Numbered from the stretch's first letter, positions 36,509 through 45,363 are shown. The stretch is 64,000 bases of DNA from Deltaproteobacteria bacterium (GCA_016214985.1 JACRMM010000049.1:62001-126000), one strand, 5' to 3'. Notes: a model not told the origin generated them from the sequence alone. Translations and numbers: made by a program.

Positions 36509-39016
36509 TCACCCGCGGGTCTCGGGAGGACTCGGCGGCTTCGGAGGTTCCTCTGGCCGCGAGGGCGCCTCGTCGGCCTCCTCCTTCTTCCTTTTCTTCT
36601 CCTTCTCCGCCTTCTCGTCGTCCCCGTTGCCGCGCTCCCGGGCTCGGCGGTCGAGGACCTCCAGTGCTTCATCCACGCGGCCGTTGACCGTCTCTGCCTC
36701 CCCGGGCTGCCCTGCAGGGAGGCCGGTGAGGACCGTCATGCCCTCGTCCACGGTCCGCACCGGGTAGATGTGGAAGCGGCCCTCGCGCACGGCGTCGACG
36801 ACCTCGGGGTGGAGCACCAGATGGCGGACGTTCGCGTCGGGGATCAGAACGCCCTGGCGGCCGGTCAGACCCACGGCCTTGCAGACGCGGTAGAAGCCCT
36901 CAATCTTCTCGTTCACACCGCCGATGGCCTGGATCTCCCCGAGCTGGTTCACGGACCCGGTGACCGCGAGGTCCTGGCGCAGGGGCAGGTCTCCGAGCCG
37001 TGAGAGGAGGGCATAGAGCTCGGTGGACGACGCGCTGTCCCCGTCGATTCCGCCGTAGGACTGCTCGAAGGCGATCGAGGCGGTGAAGGCAAGGGGCCGG
37101 TTGCGGCCGAAGCGGTTTCGCAGGAACCCGGCCAGGATCAGGACACCCTTGTCGTGGGTGGAACCGGACAGCCGGGCCTCCCGCTCGATGTTGACGAGGC
37201 CCGCGGTTCCCGCGCCCACGCTCGCCGTCACCCGGGAGGGGCGACCGAAGGCGTACTCACCCAGGGAGAGCACGGCGAGCCCGTTGACCTGTCCTACCTC
37301 GGTCCCGTCCACGGTTACCAGGATCGTTCTCTCTTCGATGAGCCGCCGGATCTTCTCCTCGATGCGGTTCCACCGGAAGGTCCGGTCATCGACGACCTTC
37401 TGGATGTGGGCCGCTGTCACGGCGGGTGCGCCGTCCTCCTGGGCAAAGAACGCGGCCTCCCGCACGAGGTCGTCCAACTCCTCCAGGCGCGCGGTGATCC
37501 GCTCCTTGTGCTCCACCTGTCGGGCGCCGAATCGGAGCACCTCCGCCACCGCGTCCCGGTCGAAGGGGGGGAGGTCCTCGCTGCGGGTGACATGCGCGAT
37601 CCGCTGAGCGTAGGCCATCACCCCCTCGCCGTTGCGGTCTGTCTCGTAGTCGAAGTCGGCTACGACCTTGAAGCACTCCGCGAACTCCGGATCCCAGTAG
37701 CGAAGGAGTTGGAACAAGAGCGGGCTGCCGTGCACGATCACCCGGGTGTTGACCGGGAGCGGCTCGGGCATTAGCCCTGCCACGGAGAGGAAGCTCAGGG
37801 GCTGGTAGCTCTCGATCTCGATGAGCCCGCTCCGCAAAACGCGTTTCAAGCTCTTCCAGACGAAGGGTTCGGTGATCGCATCGTCGAGGTTGAAGATGAG
37901 GTAGCCTCCGGAGGCCTGGAGGAGCTTGCCGGCCTTGATCCGGGTGAAGTTCGTGACGAGCTTGCCGGTTTCGTCCACGACCTTCTCGATGACGCCGAAG
38001 AGGTTGCGGTGGGTCGGGCTCTCTTCCACGAGCACGGGGGCACCCTTGCGCTCCTCGTTATCCACCAGAACGTTGACTCGGTACTCGAGGAACCGATCCG
38101 CCTCGCCCATTCGCATGAAGGGCATGGGAAACGGAAGCTGGGGCTGGGCCTTCTCCTCCTTGAACTTTTCCAGGTTTTCCAGCGTGTAGTCTCGCACCTC
38201 TTTCAAGTATTCGGCCACTCGAGGGTTCGGGTAGCGCTCCGCAATAGCCCCCGTGAGGGGATCCACGATACGGCCCGCGTAGACCTTGACGATCTGCTCG
38301 ACCTCGGCCTGAAGCGCCTCCATCAGCGCGTGCTGCTTCTTGAAGAGGTCGCGGGCCTCGTACCCGAGGGTCTCCTGATCCTGCGTGTAGCGGGCTTTCT
38401 CCTCCTCGGGGAGGGCCTCGAACTGCGCGGCGTCCTCGATTGGTTTGCCCTCGATCAGCGGGATGAAGAGCAGCTGTCCCTGAGGGGTGGGTTGCACGAG
38501 AAGTCGCTTCTCCTGGGCAGATGTCTCGAAACGCTCTTTGAGGATCTTGCTCTCCGCGTCGTACTTCTTCGACAGGTTGTCCTTGTCCTGCTCGAACGTC
38601 TCCTGCCGAAAGGCCTCGGGGATCTTGCGTTTGAGAGTCTCGACCAGTTGCTCCAGGTCTCGCCGAAGGGCCGCGCCCTGGCCGGGTTCCAGCCGGACGG
38701 CCTTGGGGCGGTCGGGGTCCTTGAAGTTGAACAGGTACACCCAGTCGGGGGGAGGGGGGAGCGCGGGCAGGTGGGAGGCGACGAGCTCCTTGAGAAGCGC
38801 TTCCTTGCGATTGCCCGAGAGCCCCGACACGTACACGTTGTACCCCACGGCCCGCATGCGCGTTCCCAGTCGCAGGGAGCGCAGGGCCCGCTCCTGGCCC
38901 AGGGGGCTGCGCTGGGGCTCGACGTCTGCGGTTGTCGCGAAGGGAAACGCCGCCGGATCGACCTGGGGGCCCAGGTCGCCGGGGAGCAACTCCCGGGGTA
39001 CGGTCGTCTGGCTCAT
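36509..39016 (-). CDS. Lon-like (S16) ATP-dependent protease with N-terminal AAA_32-type region
   Basis: 835 residues from ATG 39016 behind GGGAGGA; the open frame extends far upstream but without family character. The architecture is that of Lon-like proteases with an N-terminal AAA_32 region (FATTADVEPQRSPLGQERAL, YNVYVSGLSG), a coiled coil near residues 105-170, a sensor/helical part, and a C-terminal S16 protease domain. The catalytic dyad is Ser661 in IDGDSASSTEL and Lys704 in GGVNEKIEGFY; the 43-residue spacing equals that of E. coli Lon. The expected P-loop reads GLSGNRKEALL rather than GxxGxGK(S/T). The tail is Lys/Glu/Pro-rich. Co-transcribed with hsp20. Confidence 0.9.
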   Translation of the reverse strand: MSQTTVPRELLPGDLGPQVDPAAFPFATTADVEPQRSPLGQERALRSLRLGTRMRAVGYNVYVSGLSGNRKEALLKELVASHLPALPPPPDWVYLFNFKDPDRPKAVRLEPGQGAALRRDLEQLVETLKRKIPEAFRQETFEQDKDNLSKKYDAESKILKERFETSAQEKRLLVQPTPQGQLLFIPLIEGKPIEDAAQFEALPEEEKARYTQDQETLGYEARDLFKKQHALMEALQAEVEQIVKVYAGRIVDPLTGAIAERYPNPRVAEYLKEVRDYTLENLEKFKEEKAQPQLPFPMPFMRMGEADRFLEYRVNVLVDNEERKGAPVLVEESPTHRNLFGVIEKVVDETGKLVTNFTRIKAGKLLQASGGYLIFNLDDAITEPFVWKSLKRVLRSGLIEIESYQPLSFLSVAGLMPEPLPVNTRVIVHGSPLLFQLLRYWDPEFAECFKVVADFDYETDRNGEGVMAYAQRIAHVTRSEDLPPFDRDAVAEVLRFGARQVEHKERITARLEELDDLVREAAFFAQEDGAPAVTAAHIQKVVDDRTFRWNRIEEKIRRLIEERTILVTVDGTEVGQVNGLAVLSLGEYAFGRPSRVTASVGAGTAGLVNIEREARLSGSTHDKGVLILAGFLRNRFGRNRPLAFTASIAFEQSYGGIDGDSASSTELYALLSRLGDLPLRQDLAVTGSVNQLGEIQAIGGVNEKIEGFYRVCKAVGLTGRQGVLIPDANVRHLVLHPEVVDAVREGRFHIYPVRTVDEGMTVLTGLPAGQPGEAETVNGRVDEALEVLDRRARERGNGDDEKAEKEKKRKKEEADEAPSRPEEPPKPPSPPETRG

Positions 39017-39420
39017 CCCATCCTCCCTCGATGAAGGCGGGGGATCTCGACGGTGAGAACCCCTTCGCTCAGGCTCGCGTGAATCCCGGCCGGATCTGCG
39101 TCGCCGGGGAGTTGAAACGTTCGGACGAAGCGGCCGCAGGGGCGCTCCAATAGGTGCGGTCGCTCCGCCCCGGTGCGCTGCACTCGTTCGCGCCGGCCCT
39201 CGATGCGCAGGATTCTCCCCGTGGCCGCGATCGAGATCCCGGAGAACCGCACGCCGGGCAAGTCCATCTCGAGCCGGTACCCCTCCGCGTCTTCGACCAC
39301 GTCCGCGCTGGGCATCCAGCAGCGCTCGCCCGGGCCGGTACCCCAGGCGACGTGGATCAGGGAGTCGAAGAGCCGGTCGACCTCGTGGCGGAGCGAAGGG
39401 ATCATGGGGTCTCGGGACAT
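39013..39420 (-). CDS. Hsp20/alpha-crystallin small heat-shock protein
   Basis: 135 residues from ATG 39420 (CAGGAG upstream). The alpha-crystallin domain includes PSADVVEDAEGYRLEMDLPG, RILRIEGRRE, FVRTFQLPGDADPAGIHASL and GVLTVEIPR. There is no IxI motif after the domain (it ends RLHRGRMG), which may affect oligomer formation. It holds unfolded proteins. Its stop overlaps the start of the lon-like gene (ATGA), so holdase and protease are made together. Confidence 0.92.
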   Translation of the reverse strand: MSRDPMIPSLRHEVDRLFDSLIHVAWGTGPGERCWMPSADVVEDAEGYRLEMDLPGVRFSGISIAATGRILRIEGRRERVQRTGAERPHLLERPCGRFVRTFQLPGDADPAGIHASLSEGVLTVEIPRLHRGRMG

Positions 39421-39458
39421 GGCGCATCTCCTGACGCGAGAACTGAGGGACGGCACGC

Positions 39459-39487
39459 AGCGTAGCAGGGCCGATCCCGTGCGTCAA
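39459..39487 (-). promoter_or_regulatory. Promoter of hsp20-lon operon
   Basis: On the minus strand TTGACG (39487-39482) and TACGCT (39464-39459) are separated by 17 bases, about 40 bases before the hsp20 ATG. This fits a sigma-70 promoter; no sigma-32 or CIRCE-like element was seen. Confidence 0.5.
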
Positions 39488-39559
39488 AACGGTCGCGGGC
39501 CGTCCCTCGCGCCTTCGAGGTGGCCTTTGGGGCGCCATCGCCGGGCGAGTCGGCCGTTC

Positions 39560-39589
39560 TTGCCCGGGTGGGATCCTTTCCGGTAGTCT
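39560..39589 (+). promoter_or_regulatory. Possible promoter of cardiolipin synthase gene
   Basis: TTGCCC at 39560-39565 and TAGTCT at 39584-39589, 18-base spacer, 33 bases before the start codon. Confidence 0.4.
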
Positions 39590-39622
39590 CTTCGAGCGCC
39601 TCACGGCCGCGGAAGGAGGGAG

Positions 39623-41008
39623 ATGAGCGCGTGGCAGGTCCTGGGACTGGTCTTCGAGCACCTGGGCAACGTCGTCTCGGTGGTGCTGATCCTCGCCCTC
39701 CTCTCGGGAAAGAAGGAGGCGCGGGCGACTCTCGGGTGGGTGCTCCTCGTGCTCTCGGTTCCCTACGTCGGCGCGCTCGCCTACTTGATCCTGGGGAGGC
39801 GGCCCTCGCCCTTCCCCGGCCGACCGAGCACCTTTCGTGCGGCCGGCCGACATTCGGCGCCGCCGGATCTGCCGGTCTTCATGGCACGGGCCAGCCAGCT
39901 CACCGGGCTCGAGCCCGCCCTGTGCCGAGACCTTGAGTTCTTGCCGGGGGCCGAATACAAGTACCCGCGGCTCTTTGCCGACATCGAGTCCGCCCGGCGG
40001 CGGGTGGTGCTCTCGTACTACGTGTTTCGCAGGGACGATACGGGGCGACGCCTGCTGACCCTTTTGTCCCGAAAGGCTGCGGAGGGGGTGGAGGTGTGCC
40101 TGCTCTACGACGGGTGGGGTGCCTTCTGGCTCGCCTTCGGCGGGTTTCTCGGTCCATCCCTGCGCGCCGGCGTTCGTGCGCGACCCTTTCACCCAGTGGC
40201 AGATCCTCTCCAGATGTCGCGCGTCAACTTCCGCAACCACCGAAAGATCGCGGTCGTGGACGGTCGGATCGGGTACACAGGGTCGATCAACATCGGAGAC
40301 GAGTACCTGGGGCTGCACCCTCGCTTCGGCTCATGGAAGGACGTCCACGTGCGCTTGGAGGGAGCCGCGGCACTGGCGCTGGAGGAAGTCTTCCGGGAGG
40401 ACTGGCGCACGGCCACGGGCGAGATCCTCGAGCCGAGCTCCGAGCCGGCGGACGCGGGAGATACCTGGCTCCACGTGATTCCGTCCGGACCGAGCCAGGC
40501 CGAGGAAAAGCTTTTTCCCCTCCTCTTCGCGCAGCTGGCGGCGGCGCGCGAACAGGTGGACATCTTGACGCCGTACCTCGTTCCGGACCACAGCCTGATT
40601 GCCGCGCTCTCGGTGGCCGCGCGGCAGGGTGCCCGGGTCCGGGTGCTCGTTCCGGGGCGGAGCAACCACCCGTTGGTGGCGGCTGCGGGTCGGTCGTACT
40701 ACGAGGAGCTGCTGGACGAGAGGGTCGAGCTCTACGAGGTGGAGCAGGGCATGCTCCACGCCAAGGCGTTGCTGATCGATGGGGTATGGGCGATGATCGG
40801 TTCCGCCAACCTCGACGACCGCTCCTTCCACCTGAACTTCGAGATCAACGTGGCCGGGGCGCACCCCTCGCTCTGCCGGCACCTCGGGGCAACCTTCGAG
40901 GAGTGGTTGCGCGGATCGCGGCGGATTGTGTCTGCCGACGTCGCGGCAAAGTCCATGTTGCGCCGGCTCGTGGAGGGGGCGTGTCGGACTCTCTCTCCCG
41001 TGTTGTGA
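39623..41008 (+). CDS. cls: Cardiolipin synthase (phospholipase D family)
   Basis: 461 residues. Two N-terminal transmembrane helices (about residues 10-30 and 35-57) are followed by two PLD catalytic motifs: NHRKIAVVDGRIGYTGSINIGDEY and MLHAKALLIDG...IGSANLDDRS (HxKxxxxD in each; first spans about residues 208-231). It transfers phosphatidyl groups to make cardiolipin at the inner membrane. GGAAGGAGGG precedes the ATG. The length and layout match bacterial ClsA. Confidence 0.92.
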   Translation: MSAWQVLGLVFEHLGNVVSVVLILALLSGKKEARATLGWVLLVLSVPYVGALAYLILGRRPSPFPGRPSTFRAAGRHSAPPDLPVFMARASQLTGLEPALCRDLEFLPGAEYKYPRLFADIESARRRVVLSYYVFRRDDTGRRLLTLLSRKAAEGVEVCLLYDGWGAFWLAFGGFLGPSLRAGVRARPFHPVADPLQMSRVNFRNHRKIAVVDGRIGYTGSINIGDEYLGLHPRFGSWKDVHVRLEGAAALALEEVFREDWRTATGEILEPSSEPADAGDTWLHVIPSGPSQAEEKLFPLLFAQLAAAREQVDILTPYLVPDHSLIAALSVAARQGARVRVLVPGRSNHPLVAAAGRSYYEELLDERVELYEVEQGMLHAKALLIDGVWAMIGSANLDDRSFHLNFEINVAGAHPSLCRHLGATFEEWLRGSRRIVSADVAAKSMLRRLVEGACRTLSPVL

Positions 41009-41078
41009 GAATCGTTTGACTGCCGTCCATCGCGCCGGGCCGCTGAGCCCCGGGGCACACCATCCGAGGAGACGACCG

Positions 41079-41861
41079 ATGAAGGGTTCCCTGGTTTTCG
41101 TTGTCGCGGCGGCTGCATTTCTGGCGCCTGCCGCGTCTCTGGCCTTCGACACGGGGCCGACCGGCAAAGACTGCCGGGAGTGCCACACGCTGACCGCAGT
41201 CGAGGCGGCCAAGCTGCTCGGTGGCGCGGTCGAGAAGGTGAACGGTGTGGCCGAGGCAGTGCCCCGAGGCCTCTGGATCGTGGACGTCGAAGGGGGGGGG
41301 CGCAAGGGAGTCGTTTACATCGACTTCTCGAAGAAGTACCTCTTCTCCGGGAGCGTCATCGATATCGCCACGCGCGACAACCTGACGCAGGCGCACGTCA
41401 TCGAGCAGAACCGGATCGACGTCTCCCGGATCCCGCTCGGCGACGCGGTTGTGATCGGCAAGCGCGACGCGGCCCACCGGATCATCATCTTCGACGACCC
41501 GGAGTGTCCCTACTGCATCCGACTCCACGCCGAGGTCAAGAAGGTCGTCGAGCAGAGGCCGGACGTCGCCTTCTTCGTCAAGATGTTCCCCCTGGCCATG
41601 CACCCGAAGGCCAAGGACAAGGCCAAGGCCATCGTCTGTGCCGGGGACAGGGGCGTGCAGCTTCTCGAGGACAGTTTTGCCGGCAAGGAACTCCCGGCGC
41701 CGGCCTGCGAAACCCAGCAGGTGGAGGAGAACATCAAGCTGGCGGGGCAGCTGGGGATCGGTTCCACGCCGACGCTGGTCTTTCCGGACGGCCGCGTGAT
41801 GCCGGGCTTCAAACCCTCGGAGAAGATCCTCGAGATCCTCGACGGCAAGCCCAGGAAGTGA
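41079..41861 (+). CDS. DsbC-like thiol:disulfide interchange protein with CxxCH haem-binding motif
   Basis: 260 residues. A signal peptide to about residue 22 is followed by DCRECHTLTAVEAAKLLGG, containing a CxxCH motif (Cys32, Cys35, His36) as in c-type cytochromes. A DsbC-type dimerisation stretch follows, then a thioredoxin-fold domain with the redox site FDDPECPYCIRLHAE (Cys143, Cys146), two later cysteines, and GIGSTPTLVFPDG containing the cis-proline. It is a periplasmic disulfide isomerase or reductase, likely serving multihaem cytochrome maturation in this lineage. Haem attachment is inferred from the motif only. Confidence 0.85.
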   Translation: MKGSLVFVVAAAAFLAPAASLAFDTGPTGKDCRECHTLTAVEAAKLLGGAVEKVNGVAEAVPRGLWIVDVEGGGRKGVVYIDFSKKYLFSGSVIDIATRDNLTQAHVIEQNRIDVSRIPLGDAVVIGKRDAAHRIIIFDDPECPYCIRLHAEVKKVVEQRPDVAFFVKMFPLAMHPKAKDKAKAIVCAGDRGVQLLEDSFAGKELPAPACETQQVEENIKLAGQLGIGSTPTLVFPDGRVMPGFKPSEKILEILDGKPRK

Positions 41862-41894
41862 CCCGCCGGCCCGACCCCGGCCTCAGCCGGCGGG
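41862..41894. terminator. Bidirectional hairpin between convergent genes
   Basis: CCCGCCGGC (41862-41870) pairs with GCCGGCGGG (41886-41894) in a 9-base stem. It starts right after the DsbC-like stop and overlaps the last codons of the acyl-CoA synthetase. There is no T run. Confidence 0.4.
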
Positions 41895-43457
41895 CGTAAA
41901 GGCGCCTCGGGTGCCGGCGTACCGCTCCCGGAGCCGCGGTTTCTCGATCTTGCCTGTAGGGTTGCGCGGGACCTCGCCGTAGAGGATCGCTCGAGGCCGC
42001 TTGTACCGGGGGAGAGCGTCGCAGTAGGAGAGCAGGTCGTCCGGCCCCTCGCCGGCCCACGGCTGTCGCTCCACGACGGCCACGGGGACCTCGCCCAGTC
42101 GGGGGTCCGGCAGTCCGATGACGGCGGCGTCTCTTACATCCGGGTGGGCCCGAAGGAAGTCCTCGATCTCCACCGGGAAGATGTTCTCGCCCCCGGTGAT
42201 GATCACGTCCTTCTTGCGGTCGACGAGCCAGACGAACCCGTCTTCGTCGATCCGGGCCATGTCCCCGGTGAAGAGCCACCCGTCCCGCAGCGCCTGGGCG
42301 GTGGCGGCCGGGTTGCGGTAGTACTCTTTCATGACCCCCGGCCCTCGCACGGCAAGCTCTCCCACCGCGCCGGGGGCGAGGGGATCTCCCCCGTCGCCGA
42401 CGATCCGCGCCTCCCAACCGAACCCCGGCCGGCCGATGGAGCCGACTCGGTGCACGTTCTCCAGACCCAGGTGAACGCACCCCGGGCCGGTCGCCTCGCT
42501 CAGGCCGTAGTTCGTATCGTAGGCGTGACCCGGGAACCGGGCCAGCCAGCGCCGCACCAGGCTCGGCGGCACGGGCTGGGCGCCGATGTGCATGAGCCGC
42601 CACTGGTCGAGTCGAAACGCCGCCGGGTCCAGGTCTCCCGTCTCGATGGCGGTGAGGATGTCCTGAGCCCAGGGCACGAGCAGCCAGACGATCGTTCCCT
42701 GCTCCTCGGAGACGGCCTCGAGGATCCATCGGGGGCTCACCCCCCTCAGGATCACGGCGCGCGCTCCGACGAGGAGGTTCCCGAACCAGTGCATCTTCGC
42801 GCCGGTGTGGTAGAGGGGAGGGATGCAGATGAAGTTGTCCCCGTGCCGCTGTCGGTGGTGGCGATGCTCGGTGAGGCAGGCGGCGGCCAGATTGCCGTGG
42901 GTGAGCAGGATCGGCTTGGGCTGCCCCGTGGTTCCGGACGTGAAGTAGAGCGCGGCCTCGTCGGCTTCCGTCAGACGGGGGCCGGGGACGTCTTCCCGTG
43001 CCCCGACGAGAACCTCGTTCAGTCGCTCGGCGCCCGGTTCCTCTTCGTCGCCGACATAGAGGAACGCCTCCACGGCGGAGAGATGGTCACGGATCTCGCG
43101 GATCCGGTCTCGAAACTCAGGGCCATAGAAGAGCACCTTCGCCTCGGAAACCTCCAGACAGCGCAGAATCTCGCTGGACGAGAACCGGAAGTTCAGCGGC
43201 ACGGCCCACGCGCCTGCCGCGAGGATGCCGAAGTAGATTGGTAGCCACTCCAGACTGTTCACGAGCAGGATCGCGGCCTTGTCTCCCTTGCGCACGCCGC
43301 GAGCCCCCAGGGCATCGGCCACGCGGTGGGCCTGCCCAGCGAACGCCTTCCAGGTGAGCTCCCTGCGACGGCCGATGGCCGGGTCCCGCTCGACGAGGGA
43401 GACCTCGTCGGCGTACTCGCCCGCGTTGCGGGCGAGGATGTCGGTGATGAGCATCAT
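41883..43457 (-). CDS. Class I adenylate-forming enzyme (acyl-CoA synthetase)
   Basis: 524 residues. The AMP-binding P-loop is LYFTSGTTGQPKPILLTHGN; the adenine motif YGLSEATGPG, the hinge GDMARIDEDGFVWLVDRKKD and the C-terminal catalytic lysine in PRNPTGKIEKP follow. It activates a carboxylate as an acyl-AMP and then an acyl-CoA; the chain length is not readable. It resembles medium/long-chain fatty-acyl-CoA ligases. The start is a double ATG with CGGGAGG upstream. It lies directly downstream of a 42-residue membrane protein gene. Confidence 0.9.
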   Translation of the reverse strand: MMLITDILARNAGEYADEVSLVERDPAIGRRRELTWKAFAGQAHRVADALGARGVRKGDKAAILLVNSLEWLPIYFGILAAGAWAVPLNFRFSSSEILRCLEVSEAKVLFYGPEFRDRIREIRDHLSAVEAFLYVGDEEEPGAERLNEVLVGAREDVPGPRLTEADEAALYFTSGTTGQPKPILLTHGNLAAACLTEHRHHRQRHGDNFICIPPLYHTGAKMHWFGNLLVGARAVILRGVSPRWILEAVSEEQGTIVWLLVPWAQDILTAIETGDLDPAAFRLDQWRLMHIGAQPVPPSLVRRWLARFPGHAYDTNYGLSEATGPGCVHLGLENVHRVGSIGRPGFGWEARIVGDGGDPLAPGAVGELAVRGPGVMKEYYRNPAATAQALRDGWLFTGDMARIDEDGFVWLVDRKKDVIITGGENIFPVEIEDFLRAHPDVRDAAVIGLPDPRLGEVPVAVVERQPWAGEGPDDLLSYCDALPRYKRPRAILYGEVPRNPTGKIEKPRLRERYAGTRGAFTPAG

Positions 43458-43481
43458 GCTCAGGCGCCTCCCGATCCCCGG

Positions 43482-43610
43482 TCAGCCACGAGCCCACTCC
43501 AGGAACTTCGCCAGTGCCACCGTCAGTCCGTAGAACAGTGCGGTCCAGAAGGCGATATGGAGTACCTTTCTCGCCAGGGACCGCGAACCAAGCGGGCCGT
43601 GTTCCTTCAT
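43482..43610 (-). CDS. Small single-pass membrane protein
   Basis: 42 residues (begins MKEHGPLGSRSLARKVLHI and continues into the hydrophobic helix AFWTALFYGLTVALAKFLEW), too short for most gene callers. A GGAG ribosome-binding site lies 5-6 bases upstream of ATG 43610. A basic, positively charged N terminus before the helix predicts the N terminus inside. It is 24 bases upstream of the acyl-CoA synthetase gene on the same strand. I know no family for it; a membrane anchor or regulator for the synthetase is a guess. Confidence 0.5.
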   Translation of the reverse strand: MKEHGPLGSRSLARKVLHIAFWTALFYGLTVALAKFLEWARG

Positions 43611-43698
43611 GCGGGCTCCGGGGCGCGGTGGTGGGAGGAAGAGAAGAGATCCTACCAAATCCGACGCGTGGTTGGGAACCTTGGGAAGGCTGGATCCG

Positions 43699-43728
43699 TT
43701 GACACGGGTTGGGGCGGCCACGTAGCAT
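43699..43728 (+). promoter_or_regulatory. Promoter of cobQ
   Basis: TTGACA at 43699-43704 and TAGCAT at 43723-43728, 18-base spacer, 39 bases before the cobQ start. No cobalamin riboswitch features were seen in the short leader. Confidence 0.5.
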
Positions 43729-43766
43729 CCTGGTCCCTCGCTGCGGATCTGGTCTCGGAGGGCGGA

Positions 43767-45275
43767 ATGGCAAGAGTAATGATGATCCAAGGCACCGGCT
43801 CCGACGTGGGCAAGAGCGCCCTGGTGGCGGGCCTCTGCCGCGTGCTCGCCCAAGACGGCGTACGGGTTGCGCCCTTCAAGCCGCAGAACATGGCGCTCAA
43901 CTCCTACATCACCGCCGAGGGGGGCGAGATGGGGCGGGCCCAGGTGGCGCAAGCCGAGGCGGCCGGGATCGCTCCCCACGTCGACATGAACCCCGTGCTG
44001 CTCAAGCCCACGACCGATGTGGGCGCCCAGGTGATCCTCCAGGGCAAGGTTCACGGGAACATGAAGGCCCTCGAATATCACGCGTTCAAGAAGGTGGCCC
44101 GGACCGTCGTCTTCGACAGCTTTCGGCGGCTGGCCGCGAACTTCGACGCCATCCTCGTCGAGGGCGCCGGGAGCCCGGCCGAGATCAACTTGCGCGAGGG
44201 CGACATCGCGAACATGGGGTTCGCACTGGAGGTCGGGAGCCCCGTGGTCCTCGTGGGCGACATCGACAAGGGGGGCGTCTTCGCCTCCCTCGTCGGCACT
44301 CTCGAGCTGATCGCCCCGGAGGAGGGGGCCCTGATCCGGGGCTTCGTCATCAACAAGTTTCGGGGAGACCCGACCCTCCTCACGCCGGCCTTCGAAGCGA
44401 TCACGGCACGGACGGGGCGCCCCTTTCTCGGCGTGGTCCCGTACTTTCGCGACATCTTCCTCCAAGAGGAGGACGGGTTGCACCGTGACGCGCGTCGCGT
44501 CCCGTCGGGTGGAAACCAGGTGCGGGTGGCGGTCGTGGTTCCTGCGAGGATCTCCAACTTCACGGACTTCGACCCGTTCCTCGCCGAGCCCGGTGTATCG
44601 CTGGAGTTCGTACGGCCCGGAGAACGACTGGGCCGCGCGGATGTCGTCATCCTGCCGGGCTCCAAGAACACCCTCGACGATCTGGAGGGGCTGTGGCGAA
44701 GCGGCCTCGCGGCCGAGATACTGGAGAACCACCGGCTCGGATCCACGATCGTAGGAGTCTGCGGCGGATACCAGATGCTCGGCCGCCGGGTATTGGATCC
44801 CCTCGGTGTCGAGAGCCTTCGGGGCGAGGTGAGGGGGCTGGGCCTGCTCGACGCGGAGACGATCATGGAACGGGAGAAGGTGACGGCACAGGCCGAGGCG
44901 GTCGCGATCGGGGGAGCCCTTCCGTGGTTTGCGTCGCCCGAGATCCTTCTGGGGTACGAGATCCACATGGGCCGCACGACCCTGGGGCCCGGTGCTGCAC
45001 CCTTGTTCCGGATCCGGCGCAGGGGCAGCGACGAACAGCACGACGACGGCGCCCGGAGCGCGGATGGAACGGTCCTGGGTACCTACCTCCACGGCATCTT
45101 CGATAACGACGCATTCCGGCGGGCCCTCTTAGATCGATATCGGGAGGAGGGCCTCGCCTCGCGTCCATTCGAGGAGCGCAAGCAGGAAGGCTACGACCGA
45201 CTGGCGGCGCTCTTGCGCCAGTGCCTCGACCTGCCGGCCCTGTATCGGATCTTGGAGGACGGCCCGCGCGTCTGA
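43767..45275 (+). CDS. cobQ: Cobyric acid synthase
   Basis: Amidates four carboxyl side chains of adenosylcobyrinic diamide, using glutamine and ATP (cobalamin synthesis). 502 residues. The DTBS-like ATPase domain has MIQGTGSDVGKSALVAGLCR and FKPQNMALNS. The class I glutaminase domain has the nucleophile cysteine in IVGVCGGYQMLG and the histidine in TYLHGIFDN. The start is ATG 43767 with GGAGGGCGG upstream. No other cob gene is in the window, although a B12-dependent radical SAM protein is encoded at 56.7 kb. Confidence 0.96.
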   Translation: MARVMMIQGTGSDVGKSALVAGLCRVLAQDGVRVAPFKPQNMALNSYITAEGGEMGRAQVAQAEAAGIAPHVDMNPVLLKPTTDVGAQVILQGKVHGNMKALEYHAFKKVARTVVFDSFRRLAANFDAILVEGAGSPAEINLREGDIANMGFALEVGSPVVLVGDIDKGGVFASLVGTLELIAPEEGALIRGFVINKFRGDPTLLTPAFEAITARTGRPFLGVVPYFRDIFLQEEDGLHRDARRVPSGGNQVRVAVVVPARISNFTDFDPFLAEPGVSLEFVRPGERLGRADVVILPGSKNTLDDLEGLWRSGLAAEILENHRLGSTIVGVCGGYQMLGRRVLDPLGVESLRGEVRGLGLLDAETIMEREKVTAQAEAVAIGGALPWFASPEILLGYEIHMGRTTLGPGAAPLFRIRRRGSDEQHDDGARSADGTVLGTYLHGIFDNDAFRRALLDRYREEGLASRPFEERKQEGYDRLAALLRQCLDLPALYRILEDGPRV

Positions 45276-45334
45276 GCGTTCGGGTGGTCCTCAGCCCCCG
45301 CCGGTGCCCGTGGCTCCGAGGTGGGGGAGCAGCC

Positions 45335-45363
45335 AAAAAAAAGCCCCGGCCGAAGCCGGGGCT
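45335..45363 (-). terminator. Strong terminator of the small lipoprotein gene
   Basis: On the minus strand a GCCCCGGC/GCCGGGGC stem with a UUCG-type loop is followed by eight T residues. It lies 20 bases after the lipoprotein stop. It may also act weakly on cobQ transcripts, since a TCTCTTTT run follows on the plus strand. Confidence 0.85.

Noticed and set aside
39017..40318. Upstream extension of the lon-like frame by 434 codons
   Set aside because: It runs antisense through hsp20, cls and other sequence; ATG 39016 has a good ribosome-binding site and the family N terminus.
43611..43766. Cobalamin riboswitch before cobQ
   Set aside because: No B12-box-like conserved segment and the leader after the predicted promoter is under 40 bases.
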